From an uncultured Bacteroidia bacterium (GTDB lineage Bacteria; Bacteroidota; Bacteroidia; Bacteroidales; Prolixibacteraceae), in the NCBI GenBank assembly GCA_903923905.1, contig CAIXZH010000118.1:22995-86994 (forward strand): 64,000 bases of DNA, written 5' to 3'. The notes below the pieces were generated by a model. That model worked only from the letters and a program-made list of their open reading frames with translations, was not told the origin of the DNA and made no database searches. Position 1 is the first letter of the stretch. Each line of letters begins with the position of its first letter. The position numbers and the translations under genes are program-made. Positions 54,199 through 63,884 of this stretch are shown here, piece after piece.

Positions 54199-54540
54199 AT
54201 GGTAGTCGGAGAATTAAGGCGATACAAAATGGACGATAAAGATTTTCAAAAGAAATGTATCGAATCGATATTCCGGACGGCCCCTTTTGCACCCCTTTTC
54301 AAACCCAATCCCAAATATTGTCTGGATCAGTTTGCAGAGCTCACACCCTACATTTCGTACTCCGATATTAAGAATAACCGGATTTTTATCCGGGGATGTC
54401 CAATTGGTGTCAGGAACTCCCAGGACTCCGGGAAAAGGGAGGTCATTATCGCTTATACCACAATCGAGGAGTTGGTAGAGGATGGGTGGAGGCTGACCGA
54501 TAAACTAGAAACTATCAAGATTAGTCAGACCCAATTTTGA
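54199..54540 (+). CDS. Small orphan protein (113 residues)
   Basis: Unrecognised, cytoplasmic. From the ATG at 54199 it reads MVVGELRRYKMDDKDFQKK and includes a Pro/Phe-rich middle with KPNPKYCLDQF and a C-terminal IIAYTTIEELVEDGWRL. A longer frame with a TTG at 54097 is possible but its extra 34 residues have no support. The even Asp/Glu/Lys use and absence of repeats argue for a real gene. It stands alone next to a transposase relic. Confidence 0.45.
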   Translation: MVVGELRRYKMDDKDFQKKCIESIFRTAPFAPLFKPNPKYCLDQFAELTPYISYSDIKNNRIFIRGCPIGVRNSQDSGKREVIIAYTTIEELVEDGWRLTDKLETIKISQTQF

Positions 54541-54599
54541 ATTAGGTAATGGTTAAAATATAAGTTCATATTTTATACTTGAATTTTGTAATATAATGA

Positions 54600-54850
54600 A
54601 CAATAGTTATTTGCGATATTAAAAACAGAGAAATGCATCAAAAACTCAGCTATTGATATTTGATTCTGAGCCGCATTATTTCTATCAAATTCAATTCAGA
54701 AGAATACAGAGGTAAGAAGAAAATATAAACATCTTGCTCACTCCACACCTTAATTTTTGCTTTGAATTTTTTAGTTCGATGAATATGTGGATTATCAAGT
54801 ATCACAATTGTTTTGAATTGTTTGCACAACAAAATTATCCAAAAAACAAA
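54600..54850 (-). pseudogene. Relic of an IS630-type transposase (DDE domain)
   Basis: Minus-strand translation from about 54832 gives IVILDNPHIHRTKKFKAK, then IFFLPLYSSELNLIEI and RIKYQ, which is the catalytic core of IS630/DDE_3 transposases (second Asp in LDNxxIH, Glu in LNLIE; family text usually LPPYSPELNLIE). The frame stops at 54650-54652 (tag) where family members have Trp (KYxW), and the frame after it is also broken. Only about 70 residues remain of about 340 expected, with no terminal repeats recognised. It marks past insertion at the border of the orphan genes. Confidence 0.7.
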
Positions 54851-54891
54851 TTTTGAATTTTAACTCGAATTACGAACTTAAATTGAAGAGT

Positions 54892-55389
54892 ATGAAAAAA
54901 CTAATTTATTTAGGGTTACTGGCAATCTGTTTGAGTATCAATTATGCCGCCAATGCTTCTCAACATTTTTTAGGTGATTCCAATTTTTCAACAAGTTACT
55001 CTGTTGCCAATCTTAAAATCAAACGTATTGAATTTAATGATGTTAGCAATAATGAACTTAGAAAAATGCTCAATTTAGCAAGTAAAAAAGAACTTCAATC
55101 AAAACATTTGAAGGATTTTCCTCTCGATATTAGCTATTCTTATGAAGGTCATGACGTTATGAATTATGAACGTTTTAATGGTTTAAATTTAACTTATGAA
55201 TCTTTGGATCAACCGGAACGCCGAAATAAAAACTTTTTTGGACATCTTTTATATGGTGCATTACTTGGAGTATTAACTGCTGCAATCGATCAAGCAAGCG
55301 ATCATCCGGCAGGTTATCAAGCTCTTGATTATGGAACCGGGGCACTTTATGGAGCTGGGTGTGGTTTATTGGTTTATATTATTTTTTAG
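54892..55389 (+). CDS. Secreted orphan protein with C-terminal glycine-rich membrane-like segment
   Basis: 165 residues. Start ATG at 54892 gives signal peptide MKKLIYLGLLAICLSINYA. The mature part is hydrophilic and Asn/Lys-rich (DVSNNELRKMLNLASKKEL); near the end LLYGALLGVLTAAIDQ and GTGALYGAGCGLLVYIIF form two Gly-rich hydrophobic stretches. No family recognised. Very AT-rich, in contrast to neighbours beyond 56 kb, a sign of possible acquisition. It is 116 bases upstream of another secreted orphan. Confidence 0.6.
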   Translation: MKKLIYLGLLAICLSINYAANASQHFLGDSNFSTSYSVANLKIKRIEFNDVSNNELRKMLNLASKKELQSKHLKDFPLDISYSYEGHDVMNYERFNGLNLTYESLDQPERRNKNFFGHLLYGALLGVLTAAIDQASDHPAGYQALDYGTGALYGAGCGLLVYIIF

Positions 55390-55505
55390 GATCCCCATTG
55401 TTTGAATTTAGGTTAAGTATTATTTAGATAAATGGATTAAATACATTCAGTTGAAAAATAAATTAACTTATAAATAAAATATTTATCACTTAATATCAAT
55501 TACTT

Positions 55506-56087
55506 ATGAAAACCAAATCATTGTTTATAATTGTTGGATTAGTTCTTGTTTATATTACTGGTTTTACACAAAGTAATAAAGAAATACAAAAGCAATTTGA
55601 AAAAAGTTTAAGGAACAGTTTGATAAATGCTGCAGCAAATGTTCTACTTGGAAATGATCCAAATGTAAATATTAATGATATTAAAAGCAGCTTACCAGGT
55701 GGAGGCATTTCGGGCATTATAATGTTTTCAGATGGATCATTAAAAGATTTTGTGGGGGTAAAATATATCTGTGGGCATAATGTAAATCAGCCATCATTTA
55801 TTAACGGAAGACCAGTAATTTGGATTAATGATCAAGATTCTTGGCGTAGTATTGAATTATATGATGTTTCTACTATTACGTACAATAACTTAGAGTATGT
55901 TAATAGTGGAAATTTTAATTTATCAATGGTTGTTAGTCTAAAAGATGGAAGCTCATTTGAGTATATTGCTAGTCCTGTGAGAGATTTTGTTACAATGGTC
56001 ATTAACAATGGTCAATCAGTAAATGACCAACAATTCCTTGTATTTAATTCCGAACAATTATTTATTAAATCTATTATGTTTTACTAA
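55506..56087 (+). CDS. Secreted orphan protein (193 residues)
   Basis: Signal peptide MKTKSLFIIVGLVLVYITGFTQ; then an Asn/Ser-rich beta-type domain (LPGGGISGIIMFSDGSLKDF, RPVIWINDQDSWRSIELYDVST). No family recognised. Very AT-rich. With 54892-55389 it makes a pair of exported orphans behind a transposase relic. It converges with the acyl-CoA ligase gene. Whether they act together is not visible. Confidence 0.6.
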   Translation: MKTKSLFIIVGLVLVYITGFTQSNKEIQKQFEKSLRNSLINAAANVLLGNDPNVNINDIKSSLPGGGISGIIMFSDGSLKDFVGVKYICGHNVNQPSFINGRPVIWINDQDSWRSIELYDVSTITYNNLEYVNSGNFNLSMVVSLKDGSSFEYIASPVRDFVTMVINNGQSVNDQQFLVFNSEQLFIKSIMFY

Positions 56088-56192
56088 ATCGATAATAAAG
56101 CAAGTGGAAATTGTAAAACCACAAAAAATAGCAACTTAGAGTTCACATAGGATGGCAACAACATTACCCAAATTTCAGTTTTCAAAATTAAT

Positions 56193-57830
56193 TTACAGAA
56201 ATCTCCCTCTCAGCGCCACCTTGTTGATTTTACCGATACTGGTTTTATCGATTAAATCAGCCCGTTGAACTTTCATGGTTATTGCTTCCCGTGGCAATAC
56301 CCCTGAATCCACACTTGCTTTAACGATTTGGATGATATCACGGTCATCAAAAATTGCCCCCGGTTTTGCCACTACAATAGCCAAAGGGATTTCGCCCCAG
56401 TTTAAGTCGAAAGCTCCAATAACGGCTACCTCAGAAACCCCTTCATGCCTGGCAATCACATCTTCAATTTCCAATGAACTGAGCCACTCACCGCCTACTT
56501 TTATGACATCCTTTGACCGGTCAGTTATCCGGATAGACCCTTTTTCATTGACACAAGCAACATCATTGGTGTGCATCCAACCCCCTTCCCACAACTTCTC
56601 GGAATGTACATGATCCTTTAAATAACCCTGGGTTAAGTATGGGGAACGGACGATAATTTCGCCCGGTGTTTTATCGTCATTTGGTACATCTTTGCCGTCA
56701 TGATCAACCACGCGCATTTGTGCCAAACCGATAGGAACACCAGTCCGGCAACGAATGTCAGCCTGCTCTTCTGGTGAAAGATCGAGATCCATTTCAGTTA
56801 ACTGTGAAAGAGACAATACCGGACAAGTCTCTGACATCCCATATCCTCCAAAAACATCGATGCCTCTTCTTAGGGCCTCAATGGCGATACTTCTTGGCAG
56901 TGCAGCCCCGCCAATGATACAGGTCCAGCGGGAAAGATCACATTGCAGGGAAGTGGGATCTTTTAAGAGCATATTTAATATCGTAGGGACACAATGACTA
57001 AAGGTTACCTTATGGTTTTCCAGCAGTTTCAAAAGAAAAGCCGGAATATACTTGCCGGGATAGACCTGCTTTGTGCCCAGAAATGTTGCTATATATGGAA
57101 TCCCCCAGGCATGAACATGAAACATGGGGGTTAGCGGCATATAAACCGATTCCCGGTGTAACCTGCCCTGAATGGAATTTGATGACAAGGCTGCCGTTGT
57201 AGAAAGGGTATGAAGAACCAACTGCCGGTGGGAAAAATAGACCCCTTTGGGAAGACCTGTTGTTCCGGTGGTATAAAAAGTGGTAGCCCTGGTATTTTCG
57301 TCAAATTCGGGAAAATCAAATTCCGGAGATGCTTCCGCAAGCATCTTCTCATATTCCCCTTCAAATTCAAAATGATGATTGAAAACTTCATCACCCTCAT
57401 CGATTAAAATAAATTTCCTCCCTTCAGAAATGCGACCCCGGATCGCTTCCAATAGCGGGAGAAATTCAGAATGACAAATGATCACATCGTCCTCGGCGTG
57501 ATCAATGGTATACAACATTTGCTCAGCCGAAAGACGTACATTTATGGTGTGCAAAACGGCCCCCATCATAGGAACAGCATAATATGCTTCAAGGTATCGA
57601 TGTGAATCCCAGTCCATTACAGCCACAGTACTCCCCTGGATCACACCCACTGAAGCCAAAGCATTTGCAAGCCTGTGAACACGCTCCTTCCAGGTCTTAT
57701 AGGTAAATGTAAGCTGATCACGATAGATGATCTGCTGATCCGGATTATAGGCTAAAGGAGAAAGAAACAGCTGTTTAATCAGCAATGGATAGTCATAGGA
57801 CGACCTTGTTTTTTCAATCAAATTACTCAT
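56193..57830 (-). CDS. Long-chain acyl-CoA synthetase (AMP-dependent ligase)
   Basis: 545 residues of the ANL superfamily. AMP-binding loop TTFYTTGTTGLPKGV near residue 190, then VFGGYGMSETCP, GGWMHTNDVA and SIRITDRSKDVIKVGGEWLSS, and the C-terminal DKTSIGKINKVALR with the catalytic Lys. It activates fatty or other carboxylic acids to CoA thioesters via the adenylate. It resembles FadD3/medium-chain group ligases (annotation level). It is single, divergent from the GH35 gene. Substrate length is not readable. Confidence 0.88.
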   Translation of the reverse strand: MSNLIEKTRSSYDYPLLIKQLFLSPLAYNPDQQIIYRDQLTFTYKTWKERVHRLANALASVGVIQGSTVAVMDWDSHRYLEAYYAVPMMGAVLHTINVRLSAEQMLYTIDHAEDDVIICHSEFLPLLEAIRGRISEGRKFILIDEGDEVFNHHFEFEGEYEKMLAEASPEFDFPEFDENTRATTFYTTGTTGLPKGVYFSHRQLVLHTLSTTAALSSNSIQGRLHRESVYMPLTPMFHVHAWGIPYIATFLGTKQVYPGKYIPAFLLKLLENHKVTFSHCVPTILNMLLKDPTSLQCDLSRWTCIIGGAALPRSIAIEALRRGIDVFGGYGMSETCPVLSLSQLTEMDLDLSPEEQADIRCRTGVPIGLAQMRVVDHDGKDVPNDDKTPGEIIVRSPYLTQGYLKDHVHSEKLWEGGWMHTNDVACVNEKGSIRITDRSKDVIKVGGEWLSSLEIEDVIARHEGVSEVAVIGAFDLNWGEIPLAIVVAKPGAIFDDRDIIQIVKASVDSGVLPREAITMKVQRADLIDKTSIGKINKVALRGRFL

Positions 57831-58001
57831 AATAAATTAAAGTTTAATTAGTTGTATTTAGCCGGACCAGAAATCTGAATCGATTCAAATGTAACAAAAA
57901 TGGTCACTATTGGTTCAATAAAATGAAGTATTCAAATTTTCATTATTACCGGCACTTTTCCCTAACTTTACGCTCAAATCCTTTTTCTTAAATCTTAACC
58001 T

Positions 58002-59816
58002 ATGCGTAAAATAGCGGCTCTTTTCTGCCTGATTGGATTGCTAAGTACTAACGCTTTCTGTCAGAACAAAACTCACACGTTTAACTTGTCAAAAACCGAC
58101 TTCCTGCTTGATGGAAAGCCCTTTCAGATCATTTCGGGTGAAATGCACCCGGCCCGGATTCCGGTTGAATATTGGCGTCATCGCATTCAAATGGCTAAGG
58201 CGATGGGATGCAATACCATTGCCGCTTATGTTTTCTGGAATTATCACGAGTCAGAACCCGGAAAATTTGATTTTCAAACCGAAAACCGTAATATTGCCCA
58301 GTTTATTCATATTGCTCAGGAAGAAGGAATGTGGCTCATTTTGCGTCCGGGGCCATATGTTTGTGCCGAATGGGATTTTGGAGGAATACCCTCTTATCTG
58401 CTCAAAATTCCTGACATCAAAGTGCGTTGCATGGATCCGCGTTATATCGAATCCATGGACCGGTATATCAAAGAACTGGCCAATCAGGTAAAAGATTTGC
58501 AGGTAACCAAAGGTGGTCCGATCCTGATGGTTCAGGTAGAAAATGAATATGGCAGTTACGGAAACGACAGCCGTTACACCAGATGGATTCAGGAGATGTG
58601 GAAGTTTAATGGCATTGAAGTTCCTTTCTATACGGCTGACGGAGCAACCTCATTTATGCTTGAAGCAGGTTCAATACCAGATGCCGCTATCGGTCTTGAT
58701 CCGGGAAGGAGTGAAGAAGATTTTGGACAGGCAACCAAGGCCAATCCGAATGTTCCTTCATTTTGCAGCGAATTGTATCCCGGCTGGCTCACCCATTGGG
58801 GGGAGAAGTGGCAACGTCCCGATGTCACAGGCTTGTTGAAAGATGTCAAATGGCTGATGGACCATAAAAAATCCTTCAATTTCTATGTAATTCATGGCGG
58901 AACCAATTTTGGTTACTGGGCAGGAGCTAATGCATTCAGTCCGACACAATATCAGCCCGACGTGACCAGCTACGACTACGATGCCCCGGTTAACGAAATG
59001 GGACAGCCAACACCCAAATACTTCGCCCTGCGCAATTTGCTGGCCACCTATCAAACTGTCGGTCAGAAAGCATCTTCAATTCCAGCAGCAATGCCGGTCA
59101 TTGAAATCCCTGATTTTAAGCCTAATGTATCAGCTTCTGTTTGGGATAATCTTCCTGCCGCTAATTTTGTCCCTCAGCCCAAACCCATGGAGATGTTTGG
59201 CCAGAAAGCAGGTTTCATCCTATACCGGACCACCCTGATCGGTCATAAGAGTGGAAAACTCCTGATTACCCAACTTCACGATTATGCCACCATTTTTGTT
59301 GATGGTAAATATGTTGGCAAAATCGACCGTTCAAAGGGCGAAAACAGTATCGAGTTGCCACAGCCGGCAAATGGCAATCCACAGCTCGATATCCTGGTGG
59401 AAGGGATGGGACGCATCAATTTCGCAGAATACCTAATCGACCGCAAAGGGATAACCGAGCGCGTTTCGCTTGACGGGATGACCCTGATGAACTGGCAGGT
59501 ATATAACCTTCCATTTGATGAATCCTATTTGGGCCATCTGAAATTCCCGGCCACCGAAGCTGTCAGGCCAGGCAATATCTTTAAAGGCGAATTTGAACTT
59601 AAAACCCTCGGTGATACTTATCTTGATCTGAGTCTTTGGGAAAAAGGAGTAGTGTGGGTGAATGGCCATAACCTCGGAAGATACTGGAGTATTGGTCCGC
59701 AGAAACAAATGTATTGTCCGGCTCCCTGGCTCAAAATAGGGAAAAATGAACTGGTGATTTTCGATCTGCACCAACTTAAAGCCGCTGTTGTAAAAGGGGT
59801 AAAAAGCATGGAATAA
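58002..59816 (+). CDS. GH35 beta-galactosidase, secreted
   Basis: 604 residues with signal peptide (MRKIAALFCLIGLLST, cut near AFCQ). The GH35 barrel shows FLLDGKPFQIISGEMHPAR, NEYG with Glu182 (acid/base), and SELYPGW with Glu257 (nucleophile); beta-sandwich domains follow and the tail has VVWVNGHNLGRYW. It removes terminal beta-linked galactose from oligosaccharides in the periplasm or at the surface. It is not linked to a SusCD pair but matches the glycan-degrading profile of the window. Confidence 0.93.
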   Translation: MRKIAALFCLIGLLSTNAFCQNKTHTFNLSKTDFLLDGKPFQIISGEMHPARIPVEYWRHRIQMAKAMGCNTIAAYVFWNYHESEPGKFDFQTENRNIAQFIHIAQEEGMWLILRPGPYVCAEWDFGGIPSYLLKIPDIKVRCMDPRYIESMDRYIKELANQVKDLQVTKGGPILMVQVENEYGSYGNDSRYTRWIQEMWKFNGIEVPFYTADGATSFMLEAGSIPDAAIGLDPGRSEEDFGQATKANPNVPSFCSELYPGWLTHWGEKWQRPDVTGLLKDVKWLMDHKKSFNFYVIHGGTNFGYWAGANAFSPTQYQPDVTSYDYDAPVNEMGQPTPKYFALRNLLATYQTVGQKASSIPAAMPVIEIPDFKPNVSASVWDNLPAANFVPQPKPMEMFGQKAGFILYRTTLIGHKSGKLLITQLHDYATIFVDGKYVGKIDRSKGENSIELPQPANGNPQLDILVEGMGRINFAEYLIDRKGITERVSLDGMTLMNWQVYNLPFDESYLGHLKFPATEAVRPGNIFKGEFELKTLGDTYLDLSLWEKGVVWVNGHNLGRYWSIGPQKQMYCPAPWLKIGKNELVIFDLHQLKAAVVKGVKSME

Positions 59817-59859
59817 ATCTCATGTTTATTCCAGTTTATTCTTATTAAAATTGCACAGG

Positions 59860-61329
59860 ATGTCTTTGGAGGAATATTTTAGAAAATTCAGGGAGGAAAT
59901 TGTTGGAATAGACCGGACTTTTCAATCACCATACGGTGAAAAAAAGGTTATTTATGCCGATTGGATTGCCAGTGGTCGGCTTTATCGTCCTATTGAAGAC
60001 AAAATTACCAACCAGTTCGGACCCTTTGTAGGAAACACTCATACCGAAACCTCTGAAACAGGAACCTTAATGACCAAGGCTTACCACCTTGCTCAGCGGA
60101 AAATCAAGGAACATGTCCATGCAGGGCCCAATGACGTGATCATCAATGCCGGCTCCGGCATGACCACGGTAATTAACAAGTTTCAGCGCATCCTTGGATT
60201 CAGAGCGATGCATAAGATTGATAAACTCAACGCGTTACCTATCGAAGAGCGTCCGGTGGTTTTTATTACCCACATGGAACACCATTCCAACCACACCTCC
60301 TGGCTCGAGACCATCGCTGATGTGGTTCAGCTTCCACCGGATACGGAACTTCTAGTGGATCAGGAGCAATTAAGGGCAGAGCTGGTCAAATACAGGAACC
60401 GTAAGATGAAGATTGGCTCGTTCACCGCCTGCTCAAATGTCACCGGGATCTCAACCCCTTACCACCAGATGGCCCGGATCATGCATGAAAACGGTGGATT
60501 ATGCTTTATTGATTTTGCAGCTTCTGCCCCATATGTCAAAATTGACATGCACCCCGATGATCCACTCCAGGCACTCGACGCAATCCTTTTTTCACCTCAT
60601 AAATTTCTGGGCGGACCAGGCAGTTCCGGGGTACTGGTTTTCAATTCTGCGATTTACAAAAGTTCTGTTCCTGATAATCCCGGAGGAGGAACCGTCGACT
60701 GGACAAATCCATGGGGGGAGTTCAAATATGTCGAAGACATCGAAGCCAGGGAAGATGGGGGAACTCCTCCATTTCTCCAAACGATTCGTACCGCTTTGTG
60801 CATCGAATTAAAAAACCAAATGGGGATTGAAAATATCGCCAACAGGGAAAAAGAGCTCGTCAGCATTTCATTTGACGGTCTGGAGAAGATTGATGAGCTG
60901 CATATTCTGGCAAATAATATCCATCACCGGCTGGGTATCATCTCCTTTTATATCGACCACCTCCATTTTAATTTGGCCTGTAAACTGCTCAATGATAAAT
61001 TTGGCATCCAGGTACGCGGAGGATGTGCTTGCGCCGGAACCTATGGCCATTTTCTGCTCGATGTAACTCATGATCAGTCGCATCGGATTACCGATCGGAT
61101 CAATTTTGGCGATCTATCTCAAAAACCGGGATGGATCAGACTCTCTCTCCATCCCACCATGACCAATGAGGAACTCCTGTTTATTCTGGATGGGATCAGG
61201 GAGGTTCAGAAAAACCATGCCTCATGGGAAAAGGATTATATCTATAACCCCAAGACCAATGAATTCAGGCATATTAATGAGCCGGAAGATAAAACCGGGC
61301 GGGTATACGATTGGTTTCGATTGGATTAG
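59860..61329 (+). CDS. Class V aminotransferase (cysteine desulfurase/selenocysteine lyase-like)
   Basis: 489 residues, PLP-dependent. PLP-binding Lys248 in SPHKFLGGPGSSG, Asp218 in CFIDFAAS, HMEHHSNHTSW near 140, and RGGCACAG (Cys389, Cys391) near the end, the position of the active-site cysteine of sulfur-mobilising enzymes. The closest type is the large stand-alone NifS/SufS-like group, but also kynureninase-like enzymes share the fold. Start ATG at 59860 preferred over TTG three codons before. It converges with the CarH-like gene, 13 bases away. Confidence 0.82.
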   Translation: MSLEEYFRKFREEIVGIDRTFQSPYGEKKVIYADWIASGRLYRPIEDKITNQFGPFVGNTHTETSETGTLMTKAYHLAQRKIKEHVHAGPNDVIINAGSGMTTVINKFQRILGFRAMHKIDKLNALPIEERPVVFITHMEHHSNHTSWLETIADVVQLPPDTELLVDQEQLRAELVKYRNRKMKIGSFTACSNVTGISTPYHQMARIMHENGGLCFIDFAASAPYVKIDMHPDDPLQALDAILFSPHKFLGGPGSSGVLVFNSAIYKSSVPDNPGGGTVDWTNPWGEFKYVEDIEAREDGGTPPFLQTIRTALCIELKNQMGIENIANREKELVSISFDGLEKIDELHILANNIHHRLGIISFYIDHLHFNLACKLLNDKFGIQVRGGCACAGTYGHFLLDVTHDQSHRITDRINFGDLSQKPGWIRLSLHPTMTNEELLFILDGIREVQKNHASWEKDYIYNPKTNEFRHINEPEDKTGRVYDWFRLD

Positions 61330-61342
61330 ATACTCCAGCGGT

Positions 61343-62263
61343 TTAAACGATCGGAGAAGTTTTCTTGTGTTTTTCCCTTTTCAGGAAAGTAGCAATTGCT
61401 TTTTTAAAATCTCCGGATGAAGAAATTTTAAAGAAATTTTTGGGAAGTTTGGGTTGTTCTTGTTTGATCTGTAATCCGCTAACCAGAAAAAATTTGTCTG
61501 GAAACGCCTTACGTTTTATTTTAATCCGCTCTGCAATGGTCCCCTGAACCATGGATGTGACAAAAGAGGTGAAAAGAATTTTGAATGGCCGGATTTCGTC
61601 CATCTTAATAATGTCCCGAAAAGGAACCGATGAGCCCAGATAGATCACCTCAAAATTTGCTTTACGGGCCAGATAGCTGTAATACAACATTCCGATTTCG
61701 TGAAACTCTCCCTCGGGCAGATAAAACAAAATCCTGGGAAGCGTTTCTGTTGTTCTCTTCCTTTCCTGATCAATTGCAACACTAATTTTTTGCCTGATCA
61801 GGTTCGAGATAAAATGTTCCTGGGCGGGGTTAATGGTACCAACCTGCCACAAGGTACCAATATTTACCAGAAAAGGGAATAAGAGTTCTTCAATAGTCAT
61901 TTCAAAGCCGATTTGCTCTACCGAAGTTTCAAAAACCTGATTAAAAAGCAGTTCATCTGCATCAAGCAAAGCTTTGTTTAAATTGACCGATTGAGTAGTT
62001 ACGGAAGGCAATTCACTGTTTAATTGAAATAGGATCTCTTTAATCTGATCATCATTAAGCCCCGCAATTTTTGAAATTTTATATCCGTTCCGGTTCAATA
62101 AGGAAATATTCATGAGCTTCACCAGGTCATCATCTGAATACAAACGGATATTGGTATCTGTTCTGTTAGGTTCAATCAAATGATAACGCTGTTCCCAAAT
62201 CCTGATTGTGTGCGATTTGATGCCCGACAATTTCTCCAGATCCTTTATCGAATAGATTGACAT
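61343..62263 (-). CDS. CarH-like MerR-family regulator with adenosylcobalamin-binding domain
   Basis: 306 residues: MerR wing-helix domain at 1-75 (YSIKDLEKLSGIKSHTIRIWEQRY), helical B12-cap domain with W139-x9-E149-H150 (the Wx9EH motif) and Rossmann B12-binding domain with E186-x-H188-x-x-G191 (ExHxxG, lower cobalamin ligand His188). Both motifs define CarH, the light-sensing repressor that is a tetramer with AdoCbl in the dark and dissociates in light. Targets in other bacteria are carotenoid genes; none is present here. It is placed directly downstream of the FAS1 gene on the same strand. Confidence 0.85.
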   Translation of the reverse strand: MSIYSIKDLEKLSGIKSHTIRIWEQRYHLIEPNRTDTNIRLYSDDDLVKLMNISLLNRNGYKISKIAGLNDDQIKEILFQLNSELPSVTTQSVNLNKALLDADELLFNQVFETSVEQIGFEMTIEELLFPFLVNIGTLWQVGTINPAQEHFISNLIRQKISVAIDQERKRTTETLPRILFYLPEGEFHEIGMLYYSYLARKANFEVIYLGSSVPFRDIIKMDEIRPFKILFTSFVTSMVQGTIAERIKIKRKAFPDKFFLVSGLQIKQEQPKLPKNFFKISSSGDFKKAIATFLKREKHKKTSPIV

Positions 62264-62434
62264 ATTTTAAATGTTAGCGGAGCAATAAAATTAAGATTGG
62301 AAAACTCATCAAAATCCAAAATACCCCAGGGTAATTTTCAGCAAAATAGTTATTAAATCAATATTGAAAGATAAACTGTGAAATTAATTTTCGAACTTAA
62401 TAAGCCTGTCAGAAGGATCGAAAATCAAACAAAA

Positions 62435-62508
62435 TTCCCCGGATAAGCTTTAAATCAATTAGAAAAAGCAGATAAAATTCTAAAATTGACTCAAAACCAT
62501 CCGGGGAA
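62435..62508. promoter_or_regulatory. Distant inverted repeat in the FAS1-CarH gap
   Basis: ttccccggat (62435-62444) is inverted perfectly as atccggggaa (62499-62508), 54 bases apart. It is 33 bases beyond the FAS1 stop and 172 bases upstream of the CarH-like start (both minus strand). It might end the FAS1 transcript or be an operator; the distance is odd for both. Confidence 0.4.
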
Positions 62509-62540
62509 ATTACCTAAATAAAATTTAAAGGAGTGATTGA

Positions 62541-63884
62541 TCAGGGAACAATGACTTTATTAATCACGTGTACTACACCATTGGATCCCTGGACATTAGC
62601 CAAAATAACATTTATATTTCCGTTAATGGTTACAGCCCCGCTACTGACAGCAACGCTTAGTGACTTGGCACTATTCAACGTTGGAACAGTTCCTGACATC
62701 AAATCGCCTGACTGTACATTCCCACTCACAACATGTGCCAAAAGAATTGGGGTAAGCTGAGCTTTGGTAAGCGCATCAATTCCACTAACATTTAAAGAAG
62801 CGAATAGGGCAGTAAATGCGTCATTTGTAGGAGCAAAAACGGTGAATGGCCCGGCACCTGCCAATGTAGTGGCCAAATCAGCCTTAACCACTGCAAGGAC
62901 AAGTGTACTAAATATACTGTTTTGAGTTGCAAGGTCAACCACAGTTGGCGGAAGAAGAACCTTGTCGATAACATGGATAATACCATTTGTCGCGACCACA
63001 TCCGTTGCAATTAAATTTGAGCTGTTATTCAAAACGACCCCGCTTCCAACAGCTACCTGAACAACTACGTTTTTTCCAAATGCAGTACTTAAAGTCGGGA
63101 AATAACCCGCCGTTACTTGCGCTGCAGGAATAAATCCGGACAAAACATGGTATAGTAGGATTGGGGACAACGTACCAGCAGAAAGATCACTTAGTGAAAC
63201 GCCCAATGATGTGAGCAATGCCGTGAAAGCATCATTTGTAGGGGCAAAAACCGTAAATTTCTTGGTAGTGTCTGCCAAAGCGCTTACCAGATTAGCTTTT
63301 TGAAGTGCAGCAACCAGCGAAGTGAAAGCCGGATTGGCCACTGCATTATCAGCAATGGTCATCGGCAAGAGCACTTTATCAATGACATGAATTACACCAT
63401 TATCTGCCATGATATCGGTTTGGGTAATATTTGCACTGCCGTTAATTTTTTTACCCGTTATGTCAATATACATTGAAAGATTGTAATCTTTTGCAGGGCC
63501 ACCGGCCAGAGTGGAGTAATACCCCGTTTTGATCTGTGAAGCAGTCGCAGCCCCCGACTTTACATGATACAATAAAACCTTAGTCAAAGTACCAACAGGA
63601 ATATCATTTACTGAAGAGACATTCAATTGGCTCAATAGGGCCGTAAATGCAGCATTGGTTGGTGCAAAGACCGTAAAGGTTGCTGAGCTATTCATTAAAG
63701 CGACATCTAACCCGGTTTTTTTAAGCGCAACAACCAGGGTTGAAAAATTAGGATTGGAAGCGGCCACATCTGTAATAAAATGAGTAGTCATTCCGCCAGA
63801 GGTGGAGCTTTTCTTGCAACTCATTGAAGTCAATGCCAGAACTACGAAAGAAAACAGCGAAAACAATTTAAAATAATTTTTCAT
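62541..63884 (-). CDS. Lipoprotein with three fasciclin (FAS1) domains
   Basis: 447 residues, lipidation at Cys23 (LTSMSC) after MKNYFKLFSLFSFVV. Three FAS1 domains of about 135 residues each show the internal hallmarks TVFAPTNAAFTAL, TVFAPTNDAFTAL (twice), LLYH or LLAHV, and G(I/V)IHVIDKVLLP. FAS1 proteins mediate cell adhesion and occur in surface lipoproteins of Bacteroidota. The ATG at 63884 is supported by the lipoprotein signal; an upstream start 14 codons earlier is not. Its neighbour downstream is the CarH-like regulator gene, a pairing that could point to control by light, which is only inference. Confidence 0.9.
   Translation of the reverse strand: MKNYFKLFSLFSFVVLALTSMSCKKSSTSGGMTTHFITDVAASNPNFSTLVVALKKTGLDVALMNSSATFTVFAPTNAAFTALLSQLNVSSVNDIPVGTLTKVLLYHVKSGAATASQIKTGYYSTLAGGPAKDYNLSMYIDITGKKINGSANITQTDIMADNGVIHVIDKVLLPMTIADNAVANPAFTSLVAALQKANLVSALADTTKKFTVFAPTNDAFTALLTSLGVSLSDLSAGTLSPILLYHVLSGFIPAAQVTAGYFPTLSTAFGKNVVVQVAVGSGVVLNNSSNLIATDVVATNGIIHVIDKVLLPPTVVDLATQNSIFSTLVLAVVKADLATTLAGAGPFTVFAPTNDAFTALFASLNVSGIDALTKAQLTPILLAHVVSGNVQSGDLMSGTVPTLNSAKSLSVAVSSGAVTINGNINVILANVQGSNGVVHVINKVIVP

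Noticed and set aside
53835..56100. Defence island
   Set aside because: No nuclease, reverse transcriptase, helicase or restriction motif in the small genes; only a transposase relic and exported orphans are visible.
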